64,000 nucleotides of DNA from Rhodospirillales bacterium (GTDB taxonomy: Bacteria; Pseudomonadota; Alphaproteobacteria; Micavibrionales; Micavibrionaceae): positions 1-64,000 of the forward strand of contig JACKJB010000002.1 in assembly GCA_020638155.1 (NCBI GenBank). Direction: 5' to 3'. A model generated the notes under the pieces. That model had not been told where the DNA came from and ran no database searches. It was given only the letters and a program-made list of their open reading frames with translations. Positions 8,990-18,232 of this stretch are shown one piece after another. The position numbers and the translations under genes were made by a program. How positions within the stretch are numbered: position 1 is the first letter of the stretch; each line of letters begins with the position of its first letter.

Positions 8990-9649
8990 TTAGATTTCAA
9001 ACCTTTGGTGGGCCAAATCCAGAGCTTTGGAAAGAACGTCTTCGATGCTCATGGTGCTTGTATCAAGCATAATCGCATCATCGGCGGGTTTCATCGGGGC
9101 GGTATCGCGCCCGGCGTCCCGCGCATCACGTTCGCGCATCTTTGCCAAAACGGCGTCATATGTAGCGGAAATCCCTTTGGATTGCAACTCTTTAAAGCGT
9201 CTTTGGGCGCGGATTTCAATGTCTGCATCGACATACAGCTTTAAAGGCGCATCGGGGCAGACCACTGTCCCGATATCGCGCCCGTCCAAAACCGTCCCTT
9301 TGAAGCCGGGGGCGGGGTTTTGCGCAAAGTGACGCTGGAAATCCAGCAGGGCGGAACGGACGCCGGGGATTGCCCCGACGAGCGAGGCGGCATGCCCGGC
9401 TTCATCGCTTTCCAGCGCCGGGTCATGCAGGTCTTCGGGGGACAGGGTGTCTTTTAGCGCGTCTACGGCATGGATCGCCGCTGTTTCATCGGCGGGGTCC
9501 TGTCCGTTTTGCGCGAGGCTGTAGCCGACATAGCGGTAGAGTTTGCCGGTATCAAGGCAGGAAAAGCCCAGCGCTCTGGCGAGCTGCTTTGCCAGGGTGC
9601 CTTTGCCGCTGGCGGCGGTCCCGTCGATGGCGATGATTTTGTCGTTCAT
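8990..9649 (-). CDS. cmk: Cytidylate kinase
   Basis: Phosphorylates CMP and dCMP with ATP. The P-loop GTAASGKGT is at residues 10-18 and DGRDIGTVV is the CMP-binding segment. The 219-aa length is normal. The usual upstream neighbour aroA is separated from it here by a plus-strand gene at 9739-10554. Confidence 0.95.
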   Translation of the reverse strand: MNDKIIAIDGTAASGKGTLAKQLARALGFSCLDTGKLYRYVGYSLAQNGQDPADETAAIHAVDALKDTLSPEDLHDPALESDEAGHAASLVGAIPGVRSALLDFQRHFAQNPAPGFKGTVLDGRDIGTVVCPDAPLKLYVDADIEIRAQRRFKELQSKGISATYDAVLAKMRERDARDAGRDTAPMKPADDAIMLDTSTMSIEDVLSKALDLAHQRFEI

Positions 9650-9738
9650 AAAGCTGTTTTAAAAGCTGGACGACAAAAGGCCAAGTGCTTTTATCAGGAT
9701 GATTGATTTGCGGAAAGATTCGATGCTATGACAATTTT

Positions 9739-10554
9739 ATGAATAAAAACAGGGATCATATAACGGTCAGCCTCAGTGCCGCAGGGAAGGCGCGGATTAT
9801 TACGCCGTATAAAGCGGATATCCCGCTTATCCTGCTCGATAGTGTTGAGCTGGTGGTCTGGCGGCGGCCGGACCCGCCGGGCCTTGATGCCGCGCTGAAA
9901 GATTTTAATCCCGGCACCCTCGATCCACAGCGGATCAATGACCCGGACCGGCGCAGGATTTATATCGATGCCGACCGGGTTTTTATCGATGAAGCCGATG
10001 CTCCCGATCACCCTGTATTGCGTCCGGTCTGGGAAGAGCGCAAGGGCCTGCGCGCGGTCTTCGCGCGGGCGCTGGCCTGTGAGGTCGATATGACGCATTT
10101 ATTTGCGCAAGGGGCCGTGCGGCCGGAGCAGCGCGATTTTACGTTCCACCGTGATTACTGCACCGGCTATAAGGGCGATGAGGAAAAGCGCAGGCGCGGG
10201 GAGACGGTGTTTTTTACCGTGGTGCATGCAGGCGAAGGCACGGAAAGTATCCCGGCGGCTGATGCCGGGCGACCTACGCCTTATACAAAGGATAAGCGCG
10301 CCTGTTTTTATCGCCCTAAAAGCCTGCAGAATTTATTCCGCGCCCGCACACATGATGTCATGGTGATGAAATCGGGCAAGGGCGGGACGGTGCACCGCTC
10401 CCCGCATGAAGGGCAGGGGCTGCGCTGGTGGACGTTTTATGCGGCGGGGCAGCCGTTAACGGATCTTAGCCTTGCGCGTGGCGCGCGGGGAATGGAGCAG
10501 TTACAGGACCGTTATGCCGCTCTGACGGCACACTTACAGGAAGGACCGGGATGA
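9739..10554 (+). CDS. Unknown protein, possibly DUF1826-like
   Basis: 271 residues from the ATG at 9739 (an in-frame ATG at 9703 is possible). No clear ribosome-binding site precedes either. Visible motifs are VVWRRPDPP near the N-terminus, FHRDYCTGYKG in the middle, and DVMVMKSG followed by VHRSPHEG near the C-terminus. The combination of an early WxR, a central His/Cys segment and a late HRSP resembles DUF1826 proteins, but I am not certain. There is no signal peptide or membrane segment. It is inserted against the direction of the surrounding aroA and cmk genes. No function can be assigned. Confidence 0.7.
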   Translation: MNKNRDHITVSLSAAGKARIITPYKADIPLILLDSVELVVWRRPDPPGLDAALKDFNPGTLDPQRINDPDRRRIYIDADRVFIDEADAPDHPVLRPVWEERKGLRAVFARALACEVDMTHLFAQGAVRPEQRDFTFHRDYCTGYKGDEEKRRRGETVFFTVVHAGEGTESIPAADAGRPTPYTKDKRACFYRPKSLQNLFRARTHDVMVMKSGKGGTVHRSPHEGQGLRWWTFYAAGQPLTDLSLARGARGMEQLQDRYAALTAHLQEGPG

Positions 10555-10614
10555 GGCTTAGGAAATATTTTCGCGGTTAGCGGTATGCCTTTGCTGATGT
10601 GGGACGTAGGGCGG

Positions 10615-11979
10615 TTAAAGCGCGAGACTGGGCCTGTCCTGATCCGGCGCACCGATGGCGGCACCCAGCTCATTCATCAGGTCAACAAACCCTGGAAAAC
10701 TGGTGTTGATCGGCGCGGCATCATCGATTTCTACAGGATCATTCGCGGCGCATCCGAGGACCAGAAAACTCATCGCGATCCTGTGATCGAGCGCCGTATC
10801 GATCAGGGTGCCGCCCGCTGGCGGCTTGCCGGTGCCGTGAATAATCAGGCTGTCTTCGCCTTCTTCGAGGTTCACACCGCAGGCAGCAAGGCCCTGGGCC
10901 ATCTTTGCCAGACGGTCGCTTTCCTTGACGCGCAGTTCGGCAAGCCCGGTCATTTTTGTGGTGCCGCTGGCGCAGGATGCGGCGACGGCCAGGACCGGAA
11001 ATTCATCAATCATGCTTGGTACGCGCTCTGGCGGGACGTCGATTCCACTGAGCGGGCCGTTATAAGTGACGCGCAGGTCGGCGACATCTTCACCGGCTTC
11101 GGTGCGTTTATTTTCAAAGGCGATGTCTGCGCCCATTTCCAAAAGCGTATCATAAAGACCCGTGCGGCGCGGGTTTATGCCGATGCGCGGCAACCTGAGG
11201 GCGGAGCCTTCGCACAGCAGTGCCGCAACGACCGGGAAGGCGGCGCTGCTGGGGTCTGCCGGGATATCGACGGCACAGCCACGCAGCATTTGTCCGCCTT
11301 GTACGCTGACGGCCCAGCGGTCGTCTTCGGTGCGTTCGGTGGTTACATTGACCCCAAAGTGACGCAGCATGTTTTCGGTGTGATCCCTCGTCGGGGCGGA
11401 CTCAATCACAGTGGTTGTGCCGTTTGCGGCAAGGCCGGCGAGCAGGATGGCCGATTTGACCTGGGCCGAGGCTACAGGGCTTTCATAGGTGACTGGCTTG
11501 ACCGCGCCGGTGCCTTGGATGGTCAGGGGCAGGCGTCCGCCTTTCCGGCCCAGCACCTGTGCGCCCATTTGCGTTAACGGGTCAATGACCCGTTTCATGG
11601 GCCGTTTGGTCAGCGAGGCATCGCCGATAAAGGTTGCGCTCACCGGATGGCCGGCTATAAGACCCATCAGCAGGCGGGCCGCAGTGCCGCTATTGCCCAT
11701 ATCAAGGAGGGAGTCCGGTTCATGGATCTGGCCCAGACCCGTTCCGAAGACCCGCCACAGCCCGTCATCGCCCGCTTTGACCGTTCCGCCGAGCAGGCGT
11801 ACGGCCGTGGCGGTATCGAGGACATCTTCGCCTTCGAGCATGCCGCTGATTATGGTTTCTTCTTTGGCCAACAGCCCGAACATCAGGGCCCGGTGCGACA
11901 TGGATTTATCACCCGGAACACGGATGGTTCCGGTCAGGGCACCTGCTTTGGCGGAGGAGAGGGGCTGGATCTGTTTCAT
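10615..11979 (-). CDS. aroA: 3-phosphoshikimate 1-carboxyvinyltransferase (EPSP synthase)
   Basis: Shikimate-pathway enzyme joining shikimate-3-phosphate and PEP. Substrate-binding motifs are PGDKSMSHRAL near the N-terminus, GNSGTAARLL, and LRVKESDRL near the C-terminus. I chose the ATG at 11979 (MKQIQPLSS), giving 454 aa, rather than the upstream ATG at 12015, which adds 12 residues unlike the family. It belongs to the aroA-cmk-rpsA-ihfB block. All key motifs are intact. Confidence 0.95.
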   Translation of the reverse strand: MKQIQPLSSAKAGALTGTIRVPGDKSMSHRALMFGLLAKEETIISGMLEGEDVLDTATAVRLLGGTVKAGDDGLWRVFGTGLGQIHEPDSLLDMGNSGTAARLLMGLIAGHPVSATFIGDASLTKRPMKRVIDPLTQMGAQVLGRKGGRLPLTIQGTGAVKPVTYESPVASAQVKSAILLAGLAANGTTTVIESAPTRDHTENMLRHFGVNVTTERTEDDRWAVSVQGGQMLRGCAVDIPADPSSAAFPVVAALLCEGSALRLPRIGINPRRTGLYDTLLEMGADIAFENKRTEAGEDVADLRVTYNGPLSGIDVPPERVPSMIDEFPVLAVAASCASGTTKMTGLAELRVKESDRLAKMAQGLAACGVNLEEGEDSLIIHGTGKPPAGGTLIDTALDHRIAMSFLVLGCAANDPVEIDDAAPINTSFPGFVDLMNELGAAIGAPDQDRPSLAL

Positions 11980-12040
11980 AAAGATGGTGATAGCTTGTGT
12001 GTCTTCCGAACGCAACAGAAACTGCAGCCTGCATCACAGA

Positions 12041-14239
12041 TTAATTGAAGCTTGAGAAATCGCCGTTATACCCGGCGGCAAAGGCGTTGAAATCATCGAT
12101 ATTGACCGGTTTGGAGTAGCGGAAGCCCTGGACTTCGTCGCATTCCTCGGCCAGCAGGAAGGCTTCGTGTTCGCTGGTTTCCACGCCTTCGGCGATGACT
12201 TTCAGGTTCAGCGAATGGCCGAGCCGCACGATGGTGCGGGCAATGGCTGCATCATCCGGGTTATTCAGCGCGTTACGGATGAAGGACTGGTCAATTTTCA
12301 GCCGGTCGATCGGGAACTGGCGCAGATAGCTGAGCGAAGAATAGCCGGTGCCAAAATCGTCAATCGCGATCTCGACGCCCAGCCCGTGCAGGTTTTGCAG
12401 GGTCTGGATGGCGTGGGACACATCTTCCATGAATACGCTCTCTGTGACTTCCAGCTCGAGCCTGCGCGGCTCCAGCCCGGTTTCGCGCAGGATTTTGTCG
12501 GTTAAGGCGACGATATCGCTTTTATAGAACTGCGCGCCCGATACGTTGACGGCGATCCGCATGTCCCGGCCTTCCTGCTGCCATTTTGCGGCGGCATTAC
12601 AGGCCGTTTGCAGGACCCATTCCCCGATCGGGACAATCAGCCCGGATTGCTCTGCGATCGGGATAAAGTCGGCCGGGGAAATGAAATGGCCGCCTTCTTT
12701 GCTGTTATCGGGCTTCCACCAGCGGATCAGGGCTTCTGCGCCGATGATCCGGCCTGATTTCAAATCGAATTGCGGCTGGAAGAACAGCAGAAGCTGATCC
12801 TGCTCCATCGCGTCGCGCAGGTCGCGCAGCATCTGGAAGCGCTGCTGGACGGCGCGGTCGAAATCTTCGGAATATTCCTTGATCGTGTCGCGGCCTTCTT
12901 CCTTGGCGCGGTTCAGCGCGATATCCGCGTTTTTAAGCACCTGGTCCGGATCGGTGCCGTCATCAGGGAAGGTTGCCACACCGATGGAGGAGCGGATCTG
13001 GAAATTCTCGTTAAAGACCTTGAACGGCTCTGCGCGGATGACATTGGCGACGCGTTCCGCGATATCTTTTGCCTGCCCGGTTTCACGGCTGAGCGGCATG
13101 GTGATGGCGAACTCATCCTCCCCTGAGCGGGCAACAACGGCGGATTCCGGCATAGAGGACCGTAACCGCTTGCCGACCGCACGCAGGATCGCATCACCGA
13201 TATTATGCCCCATGGAATCATTGACGTCCTTGAAATGGTCAAGGTCAAGGGCGATCACGGCAAAGCGGACCGGGCTTTCGCTGTCCGAATTACGGGCTTT
13301 GTCATTGAGCGTCTGTAAGAACATGATCCGGTTGGGCAGGCCGGTCAGCGTGTCGTAATAAGCGAGTTTGTGAATTTGGTCCTGGGCTGCGCTTTTTATT
13401 TGCCTGATATTGTGCGCATTCTGGCGGATCAGGTTCTGGGCGATCTCGATCGATCCCCCGATCTCATCATTCGGATCGAACGGCGAGTCCGGGATTTTCG
13501 GATTCTCCGGATTGTCCGAGGCGCGGATCAGGTTATCGCGCATGAACAGGATCGGCTCCAGCAGCCAGTGACCAAGGGCGATCATCAAAACCGTCGTCAC
13601 AAAGGCTGACATCAGCAGCATAATCAGGATCGTCTGTTCGATATAATCATTGACGCCTTTTTCAACATGGGTGGAGTCAAGTTTGGCGATGACGTAATAA
13701 GGAGCTCCGCCCAGCATTTTCGGGGTGAAAAGGACGTCATAAAAAGATCCGTCTGTGCTGTAATAATTGTTCGGCAGGCTTATCGCCCCTGTCGTCTGGT
13801 CCCGTTCGACCCCAATGATCGCCGGTTGTCCGTAGCTGCGCAGCATCAACCCGTCAAGCGTGGTGTAAACGGCTAGTCCCTGAACACGCGTTAAATTCGT
13901 CAGTTCTGTTACTTTTTCATCTTCGAACGGGACGACTCCCGTACCGACCCTGTTTTTGTGGATCAGCGGAACAATGGCTGCGCGGCCTTCTTCTGTTAGC
14001 TGGCTCAACTGGCTTTGGCGGCTGTTTTCAATGGTGACGCTCATGATCCCGATCTGGACGGTCAGGATGGTCAGGAAGACCGCGAGCGTGATACGCCAGC
14101 TCAGGCGGCTTTTCCAGATTTGTGTTGACGAACCACTAATCGCAGAGCGCCGCGTTATTGCAGCGTCTTTTTTAGTCGCGGTTCTTTCTTTACTGCCTGC
14201 CCAGCTCATAACAGAAATCTGCCTGGATGATGTAGACAT
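12041..14239 (-). CDS. Membrane-bound GGDEF-EAL protein (degenerate GEDEF, intact EAL)
   Basis: 732 aa. A membrane segment lies near residues 47-68 and a second near 190-215, enclosing a periplasmic sensor region of about 120 residues; a linker follows, then a GGDEF domain and an EAL domain. The diguanylate-cyclase signature reads RSGEDEF, so the second Gly is Glu, and the upstream RxxD inhibitory site is absent (PESA). The EAL domain keeps EALIRW, DDFGTGYSSLSYL and DRLKIDQSF, so phosphodiesterase activity is expected. In Caulobacter PdeA a GEDEF domain binds GTP and activates the linked EAL domain; the same logic is plausible here by analogy. It likely lowers c-di-GMP in response to an envelope signal. 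Confidence 0.9.
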   Translation of the reverse strand: MSTSSRQISVMSWAGSKERTATKKDAAITRRSAISGSSTQIWKSRLSWRITLAVFLTILTVQIGIMSVTIENSRQSQLSQLTEEGRAAIVPLIHKNRVGTGVVPFEDEKVTELTNLTRVQGLAVYTTLDGLMLRSYGQPAIIGVERDQTTGAISLPNNYYSTDGSFYDVLFTPKMLGGAPYYVIAKLDSTHVEKGVNDYIEQTILIMLLMSAFVTTVLMIALGHWLLEPILFMRDNLIRASDNPENPKIPDSPFDPNDEIGGSIEIAQNLIRQNAHNIRQIKSAAQDQIHKLAYYDTLTGLPNRIMFLQTLNDKARNSDSESPVRFAVIALDLDHFKDVNDSMGHNIGDAILRAVGKRLRSSMPESAVVARSGEDEFAITMPLSRETGQAKDIAERVANVIRAEPFKVFNENFQIRSSIGVATFPDDGTDPDQVLKNADIALNRAKEEGRDTIKEYSEDFDRAVQQRFQMLRDLRDAMEQDQLLLFFQPQFDLKSGRIIGAEALIRWWKPDNSKEGGHFISPADFIPIAEQSGLIVPIGEWVLQTACNAAAKWQQEGRDMRIAVNVSGAQFYKSDIVALTDKILRETGLEPRRLELEVTESVFMEDVSHAIQTLQNLHGLGVEIAIDDFGTGYSSLSYLRQFPIDRLKIDQSFIRNALNNPDDAAIARTIVRLGHSLNLKVIAEGVETSEHEAFLLAEECDEVQGFRYSKPVNIDDFNAFAAGYNGDFSSFN

Positions 14240-14524
14240 GCCATTACCCTTAACAATGATCCTTATCCGATACCGTTCTTATATTATTTTGTTTTCGTCC
14301 GTTCCCGATAAGGAATGGCAAGACATGCCGATTCCCACAAATAAACCCTACTTTATTAGAATATCCTAAAACGTATTAAGAAGACCTTTATTTTGGGCAG
14401 GGTTCCGCAGAAGTGCGATTTTTTAACTTCTTGATTTTAAATGAGAAAATTTAAAAAGTAAAAAACTTTTCAAATGAGGATCAATTTTAATCATAATTTT
14501 CCATAAAATAACAAAAAATCTGTT
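14240..14524. other. AT-rich intergenic region, no gene seen
   Basis: This 285-bp stretch lies upstream of the GGDEF-EAL gene and downstream of pyrC. It is strikingly AT-rich compared with its neighbours, with runs of A and T, and no open frame with a ribosome-binding site. It probably holds the promoter of the GGDEF-EAL gene and the end of pyrC transcription, but no convincing promoter pair or terminator could be chosen. Confidence 0.5.
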
Positions 14525-15874
14525 TTATTGTGCTGCGAGCGTTTCCCTGAACCGCACCGGCCGGCCGATCGGGCCTGCGGCAAGCTCGTCCTCGCGCATG
14601 GCAATATGGCCGCGGACGATGGTGTATACAGGCCATCCTTGCACATCCATCCCGTCATAAGGGGTCCAGCCGCATTTTGATTTTTGCTGGGCGTTGGTAA
14701 TGGTACGCTTTGCCTTCATATCGACGATGGTGAAATCGGCGTCATATCCTTTGGCAATACGGCCTTTGCCGGCGATCTGGTGGATGCGCTGCGGCCCGGA
14801 GCAGACAAGGTCAACGAAACGCTCCAGCGTCAGTTTTCCCCGGTTCACGTGGTTCAGCATGACCGGAACAAGGGTCTGGACGCCCGGTGTGCCGCTGGGG
14901 GATTGAGGGTAGGTCATGTCTTTTTCTTCCAGCGTATGGGCCGCGTGATCGGAACCGATTATATCGACCACCCCGTCGCTGATGGCCTGCCAGAGGGCAT
15001 CCTGATGTTCTTTTTCCCGGATCGGGGGATTTTGCTGCGCCTTTGCGCCCAGCGTTTCATAGCAATCCGGCGCATGCAATGTCAGGTGGTTCGGCAAGAC
15101 TTCGACGCTGGCGATATCTTTATTCCGGGCGAGGATCTCCATTTCCTGTGCGGTGGTGATGTGCAGGATATGAACGCGACGCCCGGTTTGCCGTGCGATC
15201 CGCAGGACGCGCTGCGTTGCTGAAATGCAGGATTCAGCAGAGCGCCAGACCGGGTGCAGTTTTACATCGGTGCTCTCGCCGAGAATGGTTTTCTTATTCT
15301 CGTTCATCATCATTTCATCTTCGGCATGGACGGCGACGACACGTTTGCCGCTGCCCAGAATGGCGGCAACCTCTTCATCAGTGGCGGATAACAGGTCGCC
15401 TGTGGAGGCACCCATGAAAATCTTTATACCGCAAACGCCCGGGGTATTTTCCCATGCGGCGAGATTTTTGGCGTTCTCCGCGGTGCCACCCAGATAAAAG
15501 GCGTAATCGACGAGTGCGCTCCGGGCGGCGCGCTCCATTTTATCGGCCACGGCTTCGGGGGTGGTGGTCAGCGGATTGGTGTTCGGCATTTCAAATACGG
15601 CGGTGACCCCGCCTGCTGCTGCCGCCATCAGGCCGTGCTTTAAATCTTCTTTGTGCGTGGCGCCCGGTTCACGGAAATGGACCTGGCTGTCGATCACGCC
15701 GGGCAGGACGTGCAGTCCTTTACAGTCAATCGTTTCTGCGGCGCTGGCGCTATCAAGCGTACCGATGGCGGCGATTTTCCCGTCTTTGATGCCGATATCG
15801 GCTTGCAGGGTTCCCGCGGGGAGAACCGCGGTGCCGTTTTTTAAAATCAGATCGTAGCGCTCAGTCATTGTCAT
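14525..15874 (-). CDS. pyrC: Dihydroorotase (class I)
   Basis: Amidohydrolase that closes carbamoyl-aspartate to dihydroorotate in pyrimidine synthesis. The 449 aa include the metal-site region DSQVHFREPG, MPNTNP, the histidines in VHILHITT, and GSDHAAHTLEEK. The usual HxH reads QxH here; I believe this Gln form occurs in many alphaproteobacterial and Bacteroidetes dihydroorotases, so it is not taken as a defect. Two candidate starts lie two codons apart (15874 and 15868). It stands alone between the GGDEF-EAL gene and a divergent response regulator. Confidence 0.92.
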   Translation of the reverse strand: MTMTERYDLILKNGTAVLPAGTLQADIGIKDGKIAAIGTLDSASAAETIDCKGLHVLPGVIDSQVHFREPGATHKEDLKHGLMAAAAGGVTAVFEMPNTNPLTTTPEAVADKMERAARSALVDYAFYLGGTAENAKNLAAWENTPGVCGIKIFMGASTGDLLSATDEEVAAILGSGKRVVAVHAEDEMMMNENKKTILGESTDVKLHPVWRSAESCISATQRVLRIARQTGRRVHILHITTAQEMEILARNKDIASVEVLPNHLTLHAPDCYETLGAKAQQNPPIREKEHQDALWQAISDGVVDIIGSDHAAHTLEEKDMTYPQSPSGTPGVQTLVPVMLNHVNRGKLTLERFVDLVCSGPQRIHQIAGKGRIAKGYDADFTIVDMKAKRTITNAQQKSKCGWTPYDGMDVQGWPVYTIVRGHIAMREDELAAGPIGRPVRFRETLAAQ

Positions 15875-16040
15875 TATCCCGGTGGGTTTGCCGTCTTTTA
15901 CCGGGACATAATCTAAGGTATCCTGAAAGGTCTGTATACCGTATCTTAAACCTTTGTCGTAAATAATAGGCGTTAAGGGAATACTCTAAAGATAACAAGG
16001 GATTGGTATTTTCTAAAAGGACAGGCCAAGGGGATAAGGG

Positions 16041-16925
16041 ATGAAACTGATCCAGGAAAGCCCGGAGCATCATTTTCTGACGCTCCTGGATAAGGTAAAA
16101 CGCGATCCGGCCGGGTGGCTGGGGTTTCGCTTTGCGCTGTCACAAAAGCTGCAGCATGAAGATCTGATTTCCAATCTCGATCATATCAAAGGCAAGCTGC
16201 ATAAATTGCGGCAGGATAGCGATGCGCTGGTCAAGATTGTCGCTGACAAGCTCAAGGATAACCAGGGCGCGATGCTATACCAGTTTTCGGATGGCGATGT
16301 GCTGTTGCTGGTGCGCGCCAGTGATGATGCCGAGCGCAAAGCGATGCAGGCGATCTATGGCGAGGTCGAGGAAAAGATCGGCAAAAAGCTCTGTACCCAA
16401 ACTAACCTAGCCAAGGATATTTACAGTTTTCAAAAACTGGCCGATGCCCGTTTTCTGAGTGCCAGCCGGATCAAATCTTATGAGGCGATGGCCGACGGGC
16501 CGCGGGTGCAAAGTATCGGCCTGCGCCGTGAACGGCGCGAAGATGCCGTGATTCTGATTGTTGAGGACGACCGGTTTACCGCATCGTATGCGGCGAATAT
16601 CCTGAACAAGGATTACGATATCGTTATCGCTAAAACCGGCGAAGAAGCGATTACCTATTATATCGAGCATGCGCCGGACATGGTGTTTCTTGATATTCAC
16701 CTGCCGGGGCTGGACGGGCTTGATACGCTGCAGGCTTTGCGCAAGGCTGATGGCAACGCGTTTATTTTTATGCTGAGTGTTGATACGGTGAAACAGAATA
16801 TCGTTGGCGCAACCAAATTCGGGGCGGCAGGATTTCTTAAAAAACCGTTCGGCAAAGAGCGGCTTCTGGCGGCGGTGAGCAAATCCCCTTACGTGAAAGA
16901 GCTGAAGCAAAAATCAACCAGCTAA
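16041..16925 (+). CDS. Response regulator with unknown N-terminal region and C-terminal receiver domain
   Basis: 294 aa. The first 165 or so residues are helical, charged, and not recognised. The last 120 form a CheY-type receiver: acidic pair in ILIVEDDR, phospho-acceptor Asp in FLDIHLPGLDG, a conserved Ser in MLSVD and Lys in KKPFGK. A receiver at the C-terminus with no DNA-binding domain suggests a signalling adaptor. An AAGGGATAAGGG stretch precedes the ATG. No histidine kinase lies nearby. Its stop overlaps the ribA stop by four bases in convergent orientation. Confidence 0.87.
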   Translation: MKLIQESPEHHFLTLLDKVKRDPAGWLGFRFALSQKLQHEDLISNLDHIKGKLHKLRQDSDALVKIVADKLKDNQGAMLYQFSDGDVLLLVRASDDAERKAMQAIYGEVEEKIGKKLCTQTNLAKDIYSFQKLADARFLSASRIKSYEAMADGPRVQSIGLRRERREDAVILIVEDDRFTASYAANILNKDYDIVIAKTGEEAITYYIEHAPDMVFLDIHLPGLDGLDTLQALRKADGNAFIFMLSVDTVKQNIVGATKFGAAGFLKKPFGKERLLAAVSKSPYVKELKQKSTS

Positions 16926-17575
16926 AATGTATGGCCGTGGTCTTGCTTGGCTTTCAGGTAGGCGCGGTTGGCGTCCTTTTCGTATTTTCCGGTCGGGATC
17001 ACTTCATCGACGGTAATGCCGTCCAGTCGCAGTGCGGAGACTTTTTTGGGGTTGCCCGTTAAAAGCCGGATCGTGGTGACATCAAGCGCGCGCAGCATTT
17101 CGGCACCGACGGCGTAGCTGCGCTCATCTTCTTCAAATCCCAGATGTTCGTTGGCAGCATAAGTATCCAGCCCTTTTTGGTCCTGGACCGCGTACGCATC
17201 GATCTTGTTATACAGCCCGATGCCGCGCCCTTCCTGGTCAAGGTAAAGCAGGATGCCGCCTTCTTTGCTCATGCGGTCGATGGCTTCATTGATCTGGTCG
17301 CCGCAATCGCAGCGGGCGGAATGGAAGACTTCACCGGTAATGCATTTGGAATGGACCCGGACCAGCGGGGCTTTGCCGCCGTGATCGCCGGGAAAAACCA
17401 GCGCGACATGCTCTGCGGAATCGGACAGGTTTTTAAAGCTGATAATCTGTGCTGTGACACCGTTATCCAGCGGCAAGGGTGTCCTGGTCCTGACGGACGG
17501 CATGGTTTTGCTGCGTTGATTGGCGTTGGCGGCAAAAGCCATTTGCGCCTCCCCTTTTTTCTGGTCCTGTTTCAT
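16922..17575 (-). CDS. ribA: GTP cyclohydrolase II
   Basis: First enzyme of riboflavin synthesis, opening GTP to a pyrimidine product plus formate and pyrophosphate. Zinc ligands Cys78, Cys89 and Cys91 lie in the CITGEVFHSARCDC segment, and DQEGRGIGL is the catalytic loop. It is a stand-alone RibA without the RibB half. The start overlaps the folE stop by four bases, so the two GTP cyclohydrolases are translationally coupled. A start at residue 12 (MAFAAN) is also possible. Confidence 0.95.
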   Translation of the reverse strand: MKQDQKKGEAQMAFAANANQRSKTMPSVRTRTPLPLDNGVTAQIISFKNLSDSAEHVALVFPGDHGGKAPLVRVHSKCITGEVFHSARCDCGDQINEAIDRMSKEGGILLYLDQEGRGIGLYNKIDAYAVQDQKGLDTYAANEHLGFEEDERSYAVGAEMLRALDVTTIRLLTGNPKKVSALRLDGITVDEVIPTGKYEKDANRAYLKAKQDHGHTF

Positions 17576-18189
17576 TTTTTTTCGTCCCGTTCGTTTATAG
17601 CCATAAAGTAGCGGGTTTGTATATCGCTATTATCGCTGTACAGGCCGGAAAAACGGCTGGTGATGACGGTGCTTTCCCGCTGCTCTGCCGCGCGCAGCCC
17701 CATACAGCCATGGTTCAGGCGGAGCGTCACGGCGATGCCTTGCGGCGCGAAGGATTGTTCGATCATGTTTATGATATCGGTTGTGATCGCTTCCTGTGTG
17801 GTGAAGCGGGCGGCGCAGTCTTTGGCGATGCGGGCGAGCGTCCCGATCCCGGCAACCGTCTTGCCGGGAATATAGGCGATATGGGCATGGCCGGCCGCGG
17901 GCAGCATGTGATGTTCGCAAAAGCTGGCGATGGGGATGTCTTTGATGAGAACAGCATCATCATAGCTCAGCGCGTCGGCGGTGCTGGCGCTATATTCTTC
18001 GGCTTTGGCGGCGTAGCCGGTGAAGAACTGCGTGTAAAAATCGAGCACCCGGTCCGGCGTTGCGGCCATGCCGGGGCGGTCCGGATCATCCCCGGCCCAG
18101 CGGATCAGGGTGCGGACGGCCTGCCGGGCCGTTTCGCGGTCCGGCGCCTGCGGGTCCGGGATATTAATCACTTTGCTTTTGCCCATCAT
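17572..18189 (-). CDS. folE: GTP cyclohydrolase I
   Basis: Makes dihydroneopterin triphosphate from GTP for folate synthesis. The zinc ligand cluster is CEHHMLP at residues 91-97, with the third ligand Cys162 in NHGCMGLRA; 205 aa is normal. The segment after Cys162 is somewhat divergent from the common CMTMRG pattern. It is coupled to ribA downstream and divergent from cysS, 43 bp away, so the two promoters must be packed into or overlap coding sequence. Confidence 0.94.
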   Translation of the reverse strand: MMGKSKVINIPDPQAPDRETARQAVRTLIRWAGDDPDRPGMAATPDRVLDFYTQFFTGYAAKAEEYSASTADALSYDDAVLIKDIPIASFCEHHMLPAAGHAHIAYIPGKTVAGIGTLARIAKDCAARFTTQEAITTDIINMIEQSFAPQGIAVTLRLNHGCMGLRAAEQRESTVITSRFSGLYSDNSDIQTRYFMAINERDEKK

Positions 18190-18232
18190 TTTGTGTTTTA
18201 TGGGGTTCTGGATAGGAATGCAAGGAAACGAT

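Noticed and set aside
14525..15874. Loss of the first metal-binding His of dihydroorotase (Gln in DSQVH)
   Set aside because: A Gln at this place is, as far as I recall, usual in many alphaproteobacterial and Bacteroidetes dihydroorotases, and all other motifs are intact.
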